From contig JAQCJO010000003.1 in NCBI GenBank assembly GCA_027592925.1, forward strand, positions 1 to 64,000: 64,000 nucleotides of DNA. Reading direction: 5' to 3'. Of this stretch, positions 1-9,617 are shown piece after piece (position 1 is the first letter of the stretch; each line of letters opens with the position of its first letter). Under the pieces are notes generated by a model that saw only the letters and a program-made list of their open reading frames with translations, was not told the origin of the DNA and searched no databases. Made by a program: the position numbers and the translations under genes. The DNA comes from Actinomycetota bacterium (GTDB taxonomy: Bacteria; Actinomycetota; Acidimicrobiia; Acidimicrobiales; Ilumatobacteraceae).

Positions 1-1
1 A

Positions 2-853
2 GAAGGAGATGAAGCGCAGATTTCTCCATCCGAGTGTGATCAGTTGATTCGTAAAGCAATTGTGCCAACAAGCGCAACAATTACGGTGCTTCGGCAATCT
101 TCTTGGACTATGACATCACAATTTGCTGACTCATATCGATTGAGTCGTGTTTTGCTCGCAGGAGATGCTGCACACAGGTTTCCACCGTCTGGGGGAATGG
201 GTCTCAACACCGGAATTGGCGATATTCATAACTTGATGTGGAAAATAGATCGAATTGAAGGTGGAGTAGCGGACTTAGCACTACTGGACACGTACGAGAT
301 AGAGCGCCGACCTATCGCGGAACGAAATGCGCAAGCAAGCATGGATAATGCGTTCAAAATGTTTGAGGTGTTCATGGCGCTAGGGGTTGACGCAGACACA
401 GAAGTTGCGTTTGCAAATCTCAATAGAGTGCTCGAAGATGCTGAAGGGATGAAAGTTCTGGACCAAGCGATTCAAAATCAAGCGACACACTTCGACATGC
501 TTGGATTGCAAATTGGGTATCGATACATTCTTCCGACATCGACAACGGAACTCGAGCCACTCACCGATGAAATCATTCGCAATTATCGTCCATCGGTCGA
601 GGCGGGCAATCGACTTCCACATGGTTGGCTCGTGCGAAACGGTGAGAAAATATCGTCGTTGGATCTTGTCAGTTTGGATGACTACTTGATCATTGGAGGT
701 TCGGACTTTTCGGGCGATTTGCCACACATCAAAATCGGCCGAGATGTTCAAGATGCCGAAAACTGGTGGTCACAGATTCTTGGTTTGTCATCCAATGAAG
801 GGTTACTTGTTCGCCCCGACCAACACATTGAACAGCGCCTTTCCAGTATCTAA
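2..853 (+). CDS. FAD-dependent monooxygenase (PheA/TfdB-like), C-terminal part, truncated by left edge
   Basis: Frame open to the left edge; GDAAHRFPPSGGMGLNTGIGDIHNLMWKI motif typical of FAD aromatic monooxygenases. Confidence 0.85.
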   Translation, partial: EGDEAQISPSECDQLIRKAIVPTSATITVLRQSSWTMTSQFADSYRLSRVLLAGDAAHRFPPSGGMGLNTGIGDIHNLMWKIDRIEGGVADLALLDTYEIERRPIAERNAQASMDNAFKMFEVFMALGVDADTEVAFANLNRVLEDAEGMKVLDQAIQNQATHFDMLGLQIGYRYILPTSTTELEPLTDEIIRNYRPSVEAGNRLPHGWLVRNGEKISSLDLVSLDDYLIIGGSDFSGDLPHIKIGRDVQDAENWWSQILGLSSNEGLLVRPDQHIEQRLSSI

Positions 854-874
854 TTGTTTTGCTATGGTTGCGAA

Positions 875-1336
875 ATGACACAGCCTGCACCAGTTTCAGT
901 AACACGAGAATTTTCTGCATCACCCGACAAAGTTTGGGCACTTGTCACTGACTTGCCTCGCATGGGTGAATGGTCGCCAGAAAACCAGGGCGGCAAGTGG
1001 GCCAAGGGAGCAACCGGACCAGCTGTTGGAGCGATATTCAAGGGCCGAAATAAAAATGGCAAGAAGGCTTGGGGCACAAACGTCGTAGTCAATGCGTGCG
1101 AAGCGCCAAAGAAATTTTCCTTCGGACTGATGGTCGTCGGAAACAATTGGTGTGATTGGGTATTCGAAATTGAGCCGACTGCTGCAGGCAGCAGAGTGAC
1201 ACACAGCTGGATTGATCACCGTGGTGCTGCGAGCGCATTTCTTGGCAAAGTCGTCAGTGGTGTTGCAGACCGAGCAACGCATAACAAAAAGAACATGGAA
1301 ATCACCATGGATAATCTTGCGAAGGCAGCGAACTAA
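875..1336 (+). CDS. SRPBCC family protein (polyketide cyclase/dehydrase-like)
   Basis: VTREFSASPDKVWALVTDLPRMGEWSPEN; ATG at 875 preceded by TATGGT-N6. Confidence 0.8.
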   Translation: MTQPAPVSVTREFSASPDKVWALVTDLPRMGEWSPENQGGKWAKGATGPAVGAIFKGRNKNGKKAWGTNVVVNACEAPKKFSFGLMVVGNNWCDWVFEIEPTAAGSRVTHSWIDHRGAASAFLGKVVSGVADRATHNKKNMEITMDNLAKAAN

Positions 1337-1350
1337 CTAGCTACTGCGTT

Positions 1351-1977
1351 CTAGCAGTCGAGAGCAGTGCAAAGTTTTATAAAGAGCTCGTCGTAGGTTT
1401 CGAGTGCCTGAAATTGTGGAAACTCGGCCTTGATGTTGTCGGGAGCATGGAACAAGAAGCCAGCATCGGCAGCACCCAACATCGCTGTGTCGTTATATGA
1501 GTCGCCGGCAGCAGCAACGCGGTAATTCAATTTTTTGAAAGCTTCAACGGCAAGACGTTTTTGATCGGCTTGCCGCAACTCAAAATCGACAATGCGATCA
1601 TCTTTGACAATGAGCCGATGACAAAACAGTGTCGGCCAGTTGAGCAGGCGCATCAGTGGGCGCCCAAACTGCTCAAACGTGTCGGAGAGGATGATGACTT
1701 GTGTGCGCTCACGCAATGCATCCAAAAATTCGACAGCACCTGGCATTGGAGACAGACCGGCAATCACTTGATCGATGCGGCTCATGGTGAGACCATGTTG
1801 GTTGAGAATTTGAATACGCGATTTCATGAGCACGTCATAGTTGGGCTCGTCGCGAGTCGTGCGCTTCAACTCTGGAATACCAGTGCTTTCGGCAACAGCA
1901 ATCCAGATCTCGGGCACCAACACGCCTTCAAGATCGAGCGTGACGATTCCTTGATGTGGTGTTGTTGCAACAGCCAT
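1351..1977 (-). CDS. thrH: HAD phosphatase, ThrH-like bifunctional phosphoserine phosphatase/homoserine phosphotransferase
   Basis: LDLEGVLVPEIWIAVAE; AAGDSYNDTAMLGAADAG; internal ATG start (MAVATT) preferred. Confidence 0.8.
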   Translation of the reverse strand: MAVATTPHQGIVTLDLEGVLVPEIWIAVAESTGIPELKRTTRDEPNYDVLMKSRIQILNQHGLTMSRIDQVIAGLSPMPGAVEFLDALRERTQVIILSDTFEQFGRPLMRLLNWPTLFCHRLIVKDDRIVDFELRQADQKRLAVEAFKKLNYRVAAAGDSYNDTAMLGAADAGFLFHAPDNIKAEFPQFQALETYDELFIKLCTALDC

Positions 1978-1981
1978 AGTT

Positions 1982-2869
1982 CTATTCTTGCTCGCGACAG
2001 TCTTCGCACGAAATTGTGGGTGATGTGGCTTCACACGCACTGCATACCAGGGTCAACTTGTGACAAGCAAGGTTGGAGCAATTGTGAAACTGTGCGGTTG
2101 TTTCTGAGCACAAGTCGCACGTGCCCAACACTTTGGCCTGATCACTGAATTCAATTTTGAGTCGTCGATCAAAAACATACAGTGAGCCTTCCCAAAGGCC
2201 TTTGTCGCGAAACTCTTCGCCGTAACGAACAATGCCGCCATCAATTTGATAGACATCTTTGAATCCTCGGTTTTTCATAATCACCGATAACACTTCGCAG
2301 CGAATTCCACCCGTGCAGTAAGTGATTACTGACTTGTCTTTGAGGTGGTCGTACTTGCCACTCTCTATTTCGGCAACAAAATCTGGTGTTGTCTCAACGT
2401 CGGGAATGACCGCGTTTTTGAATCTGCCAATGCGTGCTTCATATGCGCTTCTGCCGTCAAAGAAAACAACGTCGTCGCCACGTTCGGCAACAAGTTGATT
2501 GACTTCGGTTGGCTTGAGGTGCACGCCGCCACCAATAACCCCATTTTCGTCGACTTTGATTTCGTCGGGAATACCGAACGTCACGATCTCGTCACGCACG
2601 CGTATTTCGATTCGTGGAAAGTCTTCGCCGATGCCGTCAGACCACTTGAAGTCGATGGACTTGAAAGCCGGAAACTCTTTGGTGACCCGCACGTATTTTT
2701 TGATGGAAGCCAACGATCCACCGACGGTTCCATTGATGCCGTCTTTCGAGATGATGATTCTGCCGTTGAGATCAAGGCGTTCACAAAGCGCGCGCTGCCA
2801 CAGGCGGATTGCTTCTGGATCGGCAAGCGGTGTGAACTTGTAGAAGAGGACGATTTTGGTGGGTTCGAT
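1982..2869 (-). CDS. trhO: Rhodanese-type tRNA uridine(34) hydroxylase TrhO; N-terminal extension has no ATG/GTG/TTG start
   Basis: [12 protein letters not shown] rhodanese loop; the frame upstream of the called TTG (2713) encodes [47 protein letters not shown], the conserved TrhO N-terminus. Confidence 0.8.
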   Translation of the reverse strand: MEPTKIVLFYKFTPLADPEAIRLWQRALCERLDLNGRIIISKDGINGTVGGSLASIKKYVRVTKEFPAFKSIDFKWSDGIGEDFPRIEIRVRDEIVTFGIPDEIKVDENGVIGGGVHLKPTEVNQLVAERGDDVVFFDGRSAYEARIGRFKNAVIPDVETTPDFVAEIESGKYDHLKDKSVITYCTGGIRCEVLSVIMKNRGFKDVYQIDGGIVRYGEEFRDKGLWEGSLYVFDRRLKIEFSDQAKVLGTCDLCSETTAQFHNCSNLACHKLTLVCSACEATSPTISCEDCREQE

Positions 2870-2940
2870 GACTCTAAATTTAGCGGTGTCGCGATAAATA
2901 AGGCGTGGCTGACAAGCGCCTCGGCGTAGCCTTGACAGTC

Positions 2941-4155
2941 ATGGAAATTATGCAGTCGCACAAGTTGGCCAATGTCTTGTATGACATTCGTGGCCCTGTG
3001 CTTGAAGAAGCCAAGCGTTTAGAGGCTGCAGGGCACAGGATTATCAAACTGAACATCGGTAATCCGCAGCCATTTGGTTTTGAGACTCCTCCAGAAGTGT
3101 TGGTCGAAGTTGTACGTAACCTGCCGATTTCGCAGGGTTACTCAGATTCGCAAGGCATCTTGTCGGCGCGCACCGCGGTTGTGCAGCACTATCAAGAGCG
3201 CGGAATCGATATCACCGATGTCGATGATGTGTGGCTGGGCAACGGCGTCAGTGAACTTATTCCGGTTGCACTCAATGCCTTGCTTAACGAAGGCGACGAA
3301 GTATTTATTCCTGCACCTGACTATCCGTTGTGGACTGCTTCGACAAGTTTGTCTGGTGGCACACCAGTGCACTATTTGTGCGACGAGGAAAATGGCTGGA
3401 TGCCCAACATGGACGACATCAGGGCAAAAGTGAGTGATCGCACCAAAGCAATTGTGATCATCAACCCAAATAATCCGACTGGTGCTGTGTACAGCCCACA
3501 GATTTTGCGTGAGATTGCCGATTTTGCTATTGAAAGAAACCTCATCGTGATGGCAGACGAGATCTACGACAAGATTTTGTATGACGATGCAGTGCACACA
3601 ACGTTTGCCGCAATTGCCCCAGACGTATTTACTTTGACATTTAGTGGTCTTTCGAAGGCCTATCGTCTTGCAGGGTTTCGTGCTGGGTGGATGGTGATGA
3701 CCGGCCCGCGCAAACACGCGACGAGTTACATCGAAGGCATCACGATGCTCACCAACATGCGATTGTGTGCCAACGTGCCCGCGCAGCATGCGATCCAGAC
3801 TGCGATTGGCGGACGACAGAGTATTAAAGACTTGGTGTTACCAGGCGGGCGACTGCTCGAGCAGCGCAATGCCGCGATTACTGCTTTGCGTAAAATCCCT
3901 GGTGTTTCCTGCGTCGAGCCAAAAGGCGCGTTGTATGTATTTCCAAAACTTGATCCCAATGTGTATCCAATTGTTGACGATCGCAAGTTTGTACTCGATT
4001 TGTTGCGAGCCGAGCATGTATTAGTAGTGCAAGGAACCGGTTTTAACTGGCCAACACCAGACCACTTGCGCATCGTGACATTGCCATGGGCGACAGACCT
4101 CACAGAAGCAATCGGGCGCATCGGCAACTTCTTGTCGACGTATGCGCCACAGTAG
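2941..4155 (+). CDS. PLP-dependent class I/II aminotransferase (AlaA-like)
   Basis: IINPNNPTGAVY, SGLSKAYRLAGFRAGW (PLP Lys); start 2941 or 2950. Confidence 0.9.
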   Translation: MEIMQSHKLANVLYDIRGPVLEEAKRLEAAGHRIIKLNIGNPQPFGFETPPEVLVEVVRNLPISQGYSDSQGILSARTAVVQHYQERGIDITDVDDVWLGNGVSELIPVALNALLNEGDEVFIPAPDYPLWTASTSLSGGTPVHYLCDEENGWMPNMDDIRAKVSDRTKAIVIINPNNPTGAVYSPQILREIADFAIERNLIVMADEIYDKILYDDAVHTTFAAIAPDVFTLTFSGLSKAYRLAGFRAGWMVMTGPRKHATSYIEGITMLTNMRLCANVPAQHAIQTAIGGRQSIKDLVLPGGRLLEQRNAAITALRKIPGVSCVEPKGALYVFPKLDPNVYPIVDDRKFVLDLLRAEHVLVVQGTGFNWPTPDHLRIVTLPWATDLTEAIGRIGNFLSTYAPQ

Positions 4156-4168
4156 GTAGCGCACTCAA

Positions 4169-5119
4169 ATGCCAGCAGTTACCGCAGACACCCTGACACT
4201 TCCGCGACTGAGCGCGGCCTTGTCGAAGCGCTCGCGTTCGGTGCGCTCGATCACCACCGCACCAAGTGGTTTTGAAGGCGAAGGTTTTCCAGTGCGTCGC
4301 GCTTTTGCTGGCGTATCGACAGCCGATCTCGATCCGTTCATCATGATGGATCAAATGGGCGAAATTAATTATGCTCCGCTCGAACCCCGCGGCACCGACT
4401 GGCATCCACATCGTGGCTTCGAAACAGTTACGTATTTAATGGACGGCACATTCGTGCACCAAGACAGTCATGGTGGCGGCGGGATCATTGCAAACGGTGG
4501 TACGCAATGGATGACAGCCGGTAGCGGAATCTTGCATATTGAGACCCCGCCAGAAGACTTGGTGATTCGGGGCGGTTTGTTTCACGGAATTCAGTTGTGG
4601 GTGAACTTGCCTTCAAAATTGAAAATGATGTCGCCTGCATACCAAAACTTGGAAGGCGATCAGGTGGTGTTGTTGTCCTCAGAAGACGGGGGCGCACTTG
4701 TGCGTTTGATTGCTGGAGATCTTGGTGGTCATCGGGGACCGGGCTCAACGCAAACTCCAATTGTCGTTGCACATGCAACGCTCAGTGCTGGGGCACAGAT
4801 GACATTGCCATGGGATTCGTCGTATAACGCACTTGCTTACGTGTTATCGGGAAGCGGAACTGTCGGCGACGATGCACACCAGATCAATCTTGGCCAGCTT
4901 GCAGTGTTCGTTGATGGTGACTCAATCACACTGCGCGCATCGGCTCATGAAGCGCTCGATGTGATGTTGCTCGGTGGTCAACCAATTCGCGAACCGGTCG
5001 CTCAGCATGGACCATTTGTGATGAATACAAGAGACGAGCTACAACAAGCGTTTGATGATTTTCAACGCGGTCTTCTCGGAACTGTTCCTGCCAACGGACT
5101 ACGTCCATTTAGGCGCTAA
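4169..5119 (+). CDS. Pirin family protein
   Basis: DPFIMMDQMGEINYAPLEPRGTDWHPHRGFETVTYLMDG; GGTQWMTAGSGILH. Confidence 0.92.
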   Translation: MPAVTADTLTLPRLSAALSKRSRSVRSITTAPSGFEGEGFPVRRAFAGVSTADLDPFIMMDQMGEINYAPLEPRGTDWHPHRGFETVTYLMDGTFVHQDSHGGGGIIANGGTQWMTAGSGILHIETPPEDLVIRGGLFHGIQLWVNLPSKLKMMSPAYQNLEGDQVVLLSSEDGGALVRLIAGDLGGHRGPGSTQTPIVVAHATLSAGAQMTLPWDSSYNALAYVLSGSGTVGDDAHQINLGQLAVFVDGDSITLRASAHEALDVMLLGGQPIREPVAQHGPFVMNTRDELQQAFDDFQRGLLGTVPANGLRPFRR

Positions 5120-5155
5120 GAATTAATGATTTGAAGAATCATTACACTCAAATAG

Positions 5156-5755
5156 GTGTCCGGGCCCCTACAACTTGAGTTTGTAACGTCGGCCATCAAT
5201 ATTCGTGACTTGCCTGAATCACCAATTGAGGTTGCGGTAGTTGGTCGGTCAAATGTGGGCAAGTCGTCATTGATCAATGCGCTTGCCAATCGCAAACAAC
5301 TCGCACGTGTTTCCAATACTCCTGGTCGCACACAGTTGATCAACTTGTTTGAGACACCGGGAGGTGGCACGGTAGTGGACTTGCCGGGTTATGGCTACGC
5401 CGCAGCGCCAGGAAATGTGCGCAAGAAGTGGCAGAGCATGATCACGAATTACTTGCTCGACCGCGAGTCACTTGTGATGGTCTTTGCATTAGTTGATGGA
5501 GTTATTGGGCCAACCGAACTCGATCAGCAAGTGTTGGGCGAGCTTGAAGAAAATGGAATTCCATTTACGGTTGTGGCTACCAAGCTCGACAAAGTGAAAC
5601 CATCACAACTCGAGACGCGCAAGCGCGATCTTGCACGCGGCTGCGGTCTCGCTCAAGATGACATTGTTTGGGTGAGTGCAACAACTGGCATTGGCATTGT
5701 CAAACTGCGTGCGTCAGTGGGCAATTATCTGAACACTAAAAAGCCGCGCAAATAG
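5156..5755 (+). CDS. engB: Ribosome biogenesis GTP-binding protein YihA/YsxC (EngB)
   Basis: VGRSNVGKSSLINAL, TPGRTQLINLF, DLPGYGYA, TKLDK. Confidence 0.93.
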   Translation: MSGPLQLEFVTSAINIRDLPESPIEVAVVGRSNVGKSSLINALANRKQLARVSNTPGRTQLINLFETPGGGTVVDLPGYGYAAAPGNVRKKWQSMITNYLLDRESLVMVFALVDGVIGPTELDQQVLGELEENGIPFTVVATKLDKVKPSQLETRKRDLARGCGLAQDDIVWVSATTGIGIVKLRASVGNYLNTKKPRK

Positions 5756-6529
5756 TTATCGCGCGTAGGTAACGCCACCGTCTACGACGACGGTTGATCC
5801 AACGACATAATCGCCGGCGCGAGATGCCAAATAAATTGCAGCACCAGCCATGTCTTCTGGTGTGCCAATGCGGCCGGATGGAATTGCAGCTGCGATTGCA
5901 TCACCGTGGTCGCGTGCGATTTTGTTCATGTCGGAAGCAAATGCACCTGGTGCAATTGCGGATACACCAATGCCGTCTTTGATGAGACGCAACGCCATGC
6001 GCTTTGTCATATGAATGAGACCGGCCTTGCTACCCGCATATGGGTATGTCTCTTCCAAGTTGGTCGAGATGCCGTCGATGGATGCGATGTTGATGACCTT
6101 TGCAAGGTGACCATTCTTTGCTGCAGCAGCGCGGAGTTGTGGCGCGAGTGCTTGGGTGAGAAAGAACGGTGTCTTCAAGTTGAGGTCAACTGTCTTGTCC
6201 CATCCACTTTCGGGAAACTCGTCGAAGGCCGCGCCCCATGCGGCGCCAGCGTTATTGACAAGAATGTCAAGAGTCTCTTCGCGTTCAGCAATCTGTGCAG
6301 CGAGTGTTTCAATGCCAGCTTGGGTCGAAATATCGCCAGGGAGTGAGATGCACTCACCGTACATGCTGAGATTTTTTGCTGCGGCGTCGCACTGCGCGGC
6401 TTTGCGGGCGGTGATATAGACACGAGAACAACCGTGCTCCAAAAATCCTTGGACGATCATGGCGCCGATACCACGAGATCCACCAGTCACGAGTGCTACA
6501 CGACCATTGAGTGAAAAGATGTCTTTCAT
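5756..6529 (-). CDS. SDR family oxidoreductase
   Basis: VALVTGGSRGIGAMIV, NNAGAAWG, YAGSKAG; start MKDIFSLNG. Confidence 0.9.
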   Translation of the reverse strand: MKDIFSLNGRVALVTGGSRGIGAMIVQGFLEHGCSRVYITARKAAQCDAAAKNLSMYGECISLPGDISTQAGIETLAAQIAEREETLDILVNNAGAAWGAAFDEFPESGWDKTVDLNLKTPFFLTQALAPQLRAAAAKNGHLAKVINIASIDGISTNLEETYPYAGSKAGLIHMTKRMALRLIKDGIGVSAIAPGAFASDMNKIARDHGDAIAAAIPSGRIGTPEDMAGAAIYLASRAGDYVVGSTVVVDGGVTYAR

Positions 6530-6566
6530 CAGAGCAACTGTAGAGGGTGGGTAGTACTCTGCAACG

Positions 6567-7844
6567 ATGCGCAAGAACCCAATGGTTGCAATTTTTCTGA
6601 CTGTTTTCATTGACTTGCTCGGATTTGGAATATTGATTCCCGTGTTCCCGCTGTCGATCAGCTCGGGATCACCTTTTCGTGTTACCCCCGAAGGTTGGTC
6701 GTTTACCCAAGGCTTGATCATGCTTGGCTGGCTGCAAGCGGTCTTTCCGCTTTGCATATTTATTGCCGCACCGATTCTCGGACAGTTGTCTGATCGACAT
6801 GGTCGCAAGCCGGTCCTCGCGTTTTCCATTTTCGGTACCGCAATTGGCTACGCGCTGTTTGCAATTGGCATTAGTACGGCAAATATTCCACTGCTATTTG
6901 CTGCACGCGCCCTGGATGGCGTCACTGGAGGAAACTTGGCAGTTGCGCAAGGCGCGATTGGCGATGTGAGCACCAATGAAAACCGAGCAAAAAACTTTGG
7001 CATGCTTGGGGCTGCATTCGGACTCGGATTTATTATTGGGCCGTATCTCGGTGGTCGACTCAGCACACCGGACACAAGTTTTTACGGTTTGTTTGACACC
7101 CCAAGTTGGTTTGGTGCAACTACGCCGTTTTGGTTTGCGGCAATCTTGTCACTCGCTAACTGCGCAAGCATTCTCACGATGTTCCCTGAAACATTGAAAG
7201 AAAAGTTTCATGGTGGCCGGATCAAAGTAAGTCAGTCGGTGAGCAACGTGATTACTGGATTCAAATCTGACCGCCTTCGAGCTGTGCTGATGGCAAGTTT
7301 TTTGTTTAGTGCCGGGTTTACGTTCTTCACCACGTTCTTTGGTGTGTACTTGCGCAACAACTTCAATTTCTCGTCTGCCAAGATCGGTGACTATTTTGCG
7401 ATCGTCGGTTTGTTCATTGCGGTATCGCAGGCGGTTGTTGTGGCTAAAGTTGCTAAAAAGCTTGCCGACTGGAAAGTGCTGCGGTTCAGCATGTTTGGCC
7501 TTGGCGCAATGATGCTCGTATATTTCGTTATTCCAACGACGTCGTCGTATTACTTGTATCTTGTCATCCCATTTTTCACATTGTTTAACGGTTTGACGAT
7601 GGCCAATATGTCGAGTCTGATCAGTCGTTCTGCTGAAATGGGTCAACAAGGCCAAGCAATGGGCATTTATTCGAGCGTGTCGAGCCTCGCTCAAGTGCCG
7701 GCCTCGATTTTGGTTGGGTACATCACCAGCGACATCACGTCGAGCCAACCACTGTTTGTCTCATCGGCATGCATCATTCTTGGTGGAGCCGTGTTCTTCG
7801 TGTTGTTTAAACCAAAATATGTAGTGGAGGTTGCTCATGCCTAG
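6567..7844 (+). CDS. MFS transporter (TetA-like)
   Basis: FLTVFIDLLGFGILIPVFP; GQLSDRHGRKPVL; multiple TM segments. Confidence 0.88.
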   Translation: MRKNPMVAIFLTVFIDLLGFGILIPVFPLSISSGSPFRVTPEGWSFTQGLIMLGWLQAVFPLCIFIAAPILGQLSDRHGRKPVLAFSIFGTAIGYALFAIGISTANIPLLFAARALDGVTGGNLAVAQGAIGDVSTNENRAKNFGMLGAAFGLGFIIGPYLGGRLSTPDTSFYGLFDTPSWFGATTPFWFAAILSLANCASILTMFPETLKEKFHGGRIKVSQSVSNVITGFKSDRLRAVLMASFLFSAGFTFFTTFFGVYLRNNFNFSSAKIGDYFAIVGLFIAVSQAVVVAKVAKKLADWKVLRFSMFGLGAMMLVYFVIPTTSSYYLYLVIPFFTLFNGLTMANMSSLISRSAEMGQQGQAMGIYSSVSSLAQVPASILVGYITSDITSSQPLFVSSACIILGGAVFFVLFKPKYVVEVAHA

Positions 7845-8265
7845 TGACAGAATGCTGAAAACAATGAATGCTGTGCACCGCCTCATCCTCGGTGTCACAC
7901 GCGGCAAAGCAGGTTGGACCGCAGGCAACATGCCCGTGCTCGAACTGACAACCATTGGCCGCAAGAGTGGTGAACCACGAAGTTGTTTGTTGACTTCGCC
8001 CATACAAGAGAATGGTGAGATTGTGATCGTTGCGTCGCGTGGCGGCGACGACCATCACCCAGCTTGGTATCTCAATTTGCTCGAGACACCACAAGTGTAG
8101 GTGTCATATAAAGGTGCACCTCACAAAATCATGACTGCCCGCACAGCCAACTCGGAAGAACGCGCACGCATGTGGCCAGTAGTCGCAGGCGCGTATAAGG
8201 GCTACGCGGGCTATCAAGAAAAGACATCGCGCGAGATTCCGTTAGTAATCCTTTCCGAATCCTAA
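7837..8265 (+). pseudogene. Nitroreductase/deazaflavin (F420)-dependent (Ddn-like) family protein interrupted by an in-frame TAG at 8098-8100
   Basis: LELTTIGRKSGEPRSCLLTSPIQENGEIVIVASRGGDDHHPAWYLNLLETPQV*VSYKGAPHKIMTARTANSEERARMWPVVAGAYKGYAGYQEKTSREIPLVILSES; homology continues in the same frame after TAG. Confidence 0.85.
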
Positions 8266-8286
8266 ACCCGCTTGGCGCTCTGACTA

Positions 8287-8302
8287 GGTCGACAAATCGA
8301 CC
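8287..8302. promoter_or_regulatory. Perfect inverted repeat upstream of the acyl-CoA dehydrogenase gene
   Basis: GGTCGA-CAAA-TCGACC, upstream of TAGCAT-N6-ATG. Confidence 0.45.
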
Positions 8303-8321
8303 AGACGGGTAGCATGGGGAT

Positions 8322-9614
8322 ATGCCAAAGCCCGGAATGCACTCAGGAATAACCACAGACGACGCAATGAACTTGGCCATGTCGGCCAAAGCGGTTCCGT
8401 TATTTGAAGCCGTCAAAACATTTATTCAAAATGAGATCGATCCGATCACTGCAGAGTATTTTCGGCTTGGCGAGGGACGGCCCGACCGCTGGCAATATGG
8501 CAAGGGTCAACTTGAGTTACTCAATTCGGTGAAAGCAAAAGCCAAGAAGGCTGGTTTATGGAACTTCTTTTTGCCAAACGCCGAGACTGGTGAAGGTTTG
8601 TCAAACCTTGACTATGCCTACATTGCAAATGAGTTAGGCAAGAACCCACTTGCATCAGAGTGTTTGAATTGCAGTGCTCCTGACACTGGCAACATGGAAG
8701 TGCTGGAGCGAGTTGGCACCCCAGAGCAAAAGAAGCGTTGGCTCGAGCCGCTGCTTGCTGGCGAAATTCGTTCTGCATATGCGATGACCGAACCAGACGT
8801 GGCGTCATCGGATGCAAAGAATCTTGAGTGTCGTGCGGTGAAGGATGGCGACGAATGGCTCATCAACGGTGAGAAGTTTTATATCTCTGGCGCGGGTGAC
8901 CCACGCTGCAAGATATTGATTTGCATGCTGCGAACAAGCCAAGATGGACCGCCACACGGCAGGCATTCACAAATACTCGTGCCGATGAACACCCCAGGAG
9001 TTGAAATCCTTGGGCATATGGAAGTATTTGGCGAAGACGATGCGCCTCACGGCCACATGCACTTACGTTTCACCGACGTACGTGTGCCAGCAAGCAACAT
9101 GTTGCTGGGTGAAGGTCGTGGTTTTGAGATCAGCCAAGTTCGTTTAGGACCAGGACGTATTCATCACTGCATGCGCTCGATTGGTGCAGCAGAGCGTGCG
9201 CTCGAACTTATGGTGCAGCGTGGGCTGAGCCGTGAAGCTTTTGGCAAGCCAATTGCACGACTTGGAAAAAATACGGAAGTGATTGCTAAGGCACGCATTG
9301 AGATTGAAGCGATGCGCTTGATGGTGCTGCGTGCAGCAAAAGCCATGGACACACTCGGCAATGCCGAGGCACGCATTTGGGTGAGCGCAGTAAAAGCAAT
9401 GGTTCCCGAGCGCGTATGCAAGATCATTGATGAAGCAATTCAAGTTTTTGGTGGGGCAGGCGTCTCACAATGGACTCCACTTGCACGCATGTATGCAGGT
9501 CAGCGCACATTGCGACTTGCCGATGGCCCTGACGAAGTGCACTGGCACGTTGTTGGCCGAGCAGAAATTGCTCGCTACGAAGGTGAAGTGAGCCCGCCGA
9601 TGAAGGGCGAATAA
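8322..9614 (+). CDS. Acyl-CoA dehydrogenase family protein
   Basis: YAMTEPDVASSDAKNLE; IDEAIQVFGGAGVSQWTPLARMYA. Confidence 0.92.
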   Translation: MPKPGMHSGITTDDAMNLAMSAKAVPLFEAVKTFIQNEIDPITAEYFRLGEGRPDRWQYGKGQLELLNSVKAKAKKAGLWNFFLPNAETGEGLSNLDYAYIANELGKNPLASECLNCSAPDTGNMEVLERVGTPEQKKRWLEPLLAGEIRSAYAMTEPDVASSDAKNLECRAVKDGDEWLINGEKFYISGAGDPRCKILICMLRTSQDGPPHGRHSQILVPMNTPGVEILGHMEVFGEDDAPHGHMHLRFTDVRVPASNMLLGEGRGFEISQVRLGPGRIHHCMRSIGAAERALELMVQRGLSREAFGKPIARLGKNTEVIAKARIEIEAMRLMVLRAAKAMDTLGNAEARIWVSAVKAMVPERVCKIIDEAIQVFGGAGVSQWTPLARMYAGQRTLRLADGPDEVHWHVVGRAEIARYEGEVSPPMKGE

Positions 9615-9617
9615 AAC

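Noticed and set aside
1561-2148. 195-aa plus-strand ORF
   Set aside because: Antisense to thrH/trhO, which have clear family motifs.
7149-7748. 199-aa minus-strand ORF
   Set aside because: Antisense to a clear MFS transporter; no recognisable domain.
8098-8100. TAG reassignment (alternative genetic code)
   Set aside because: TAG terminates several intact genes here (e.g. engB at 5753-5755, the MFS at 7842-7844, the aminotransferase), so general recoding is not supported; only local readthrough or mutation remains possible.
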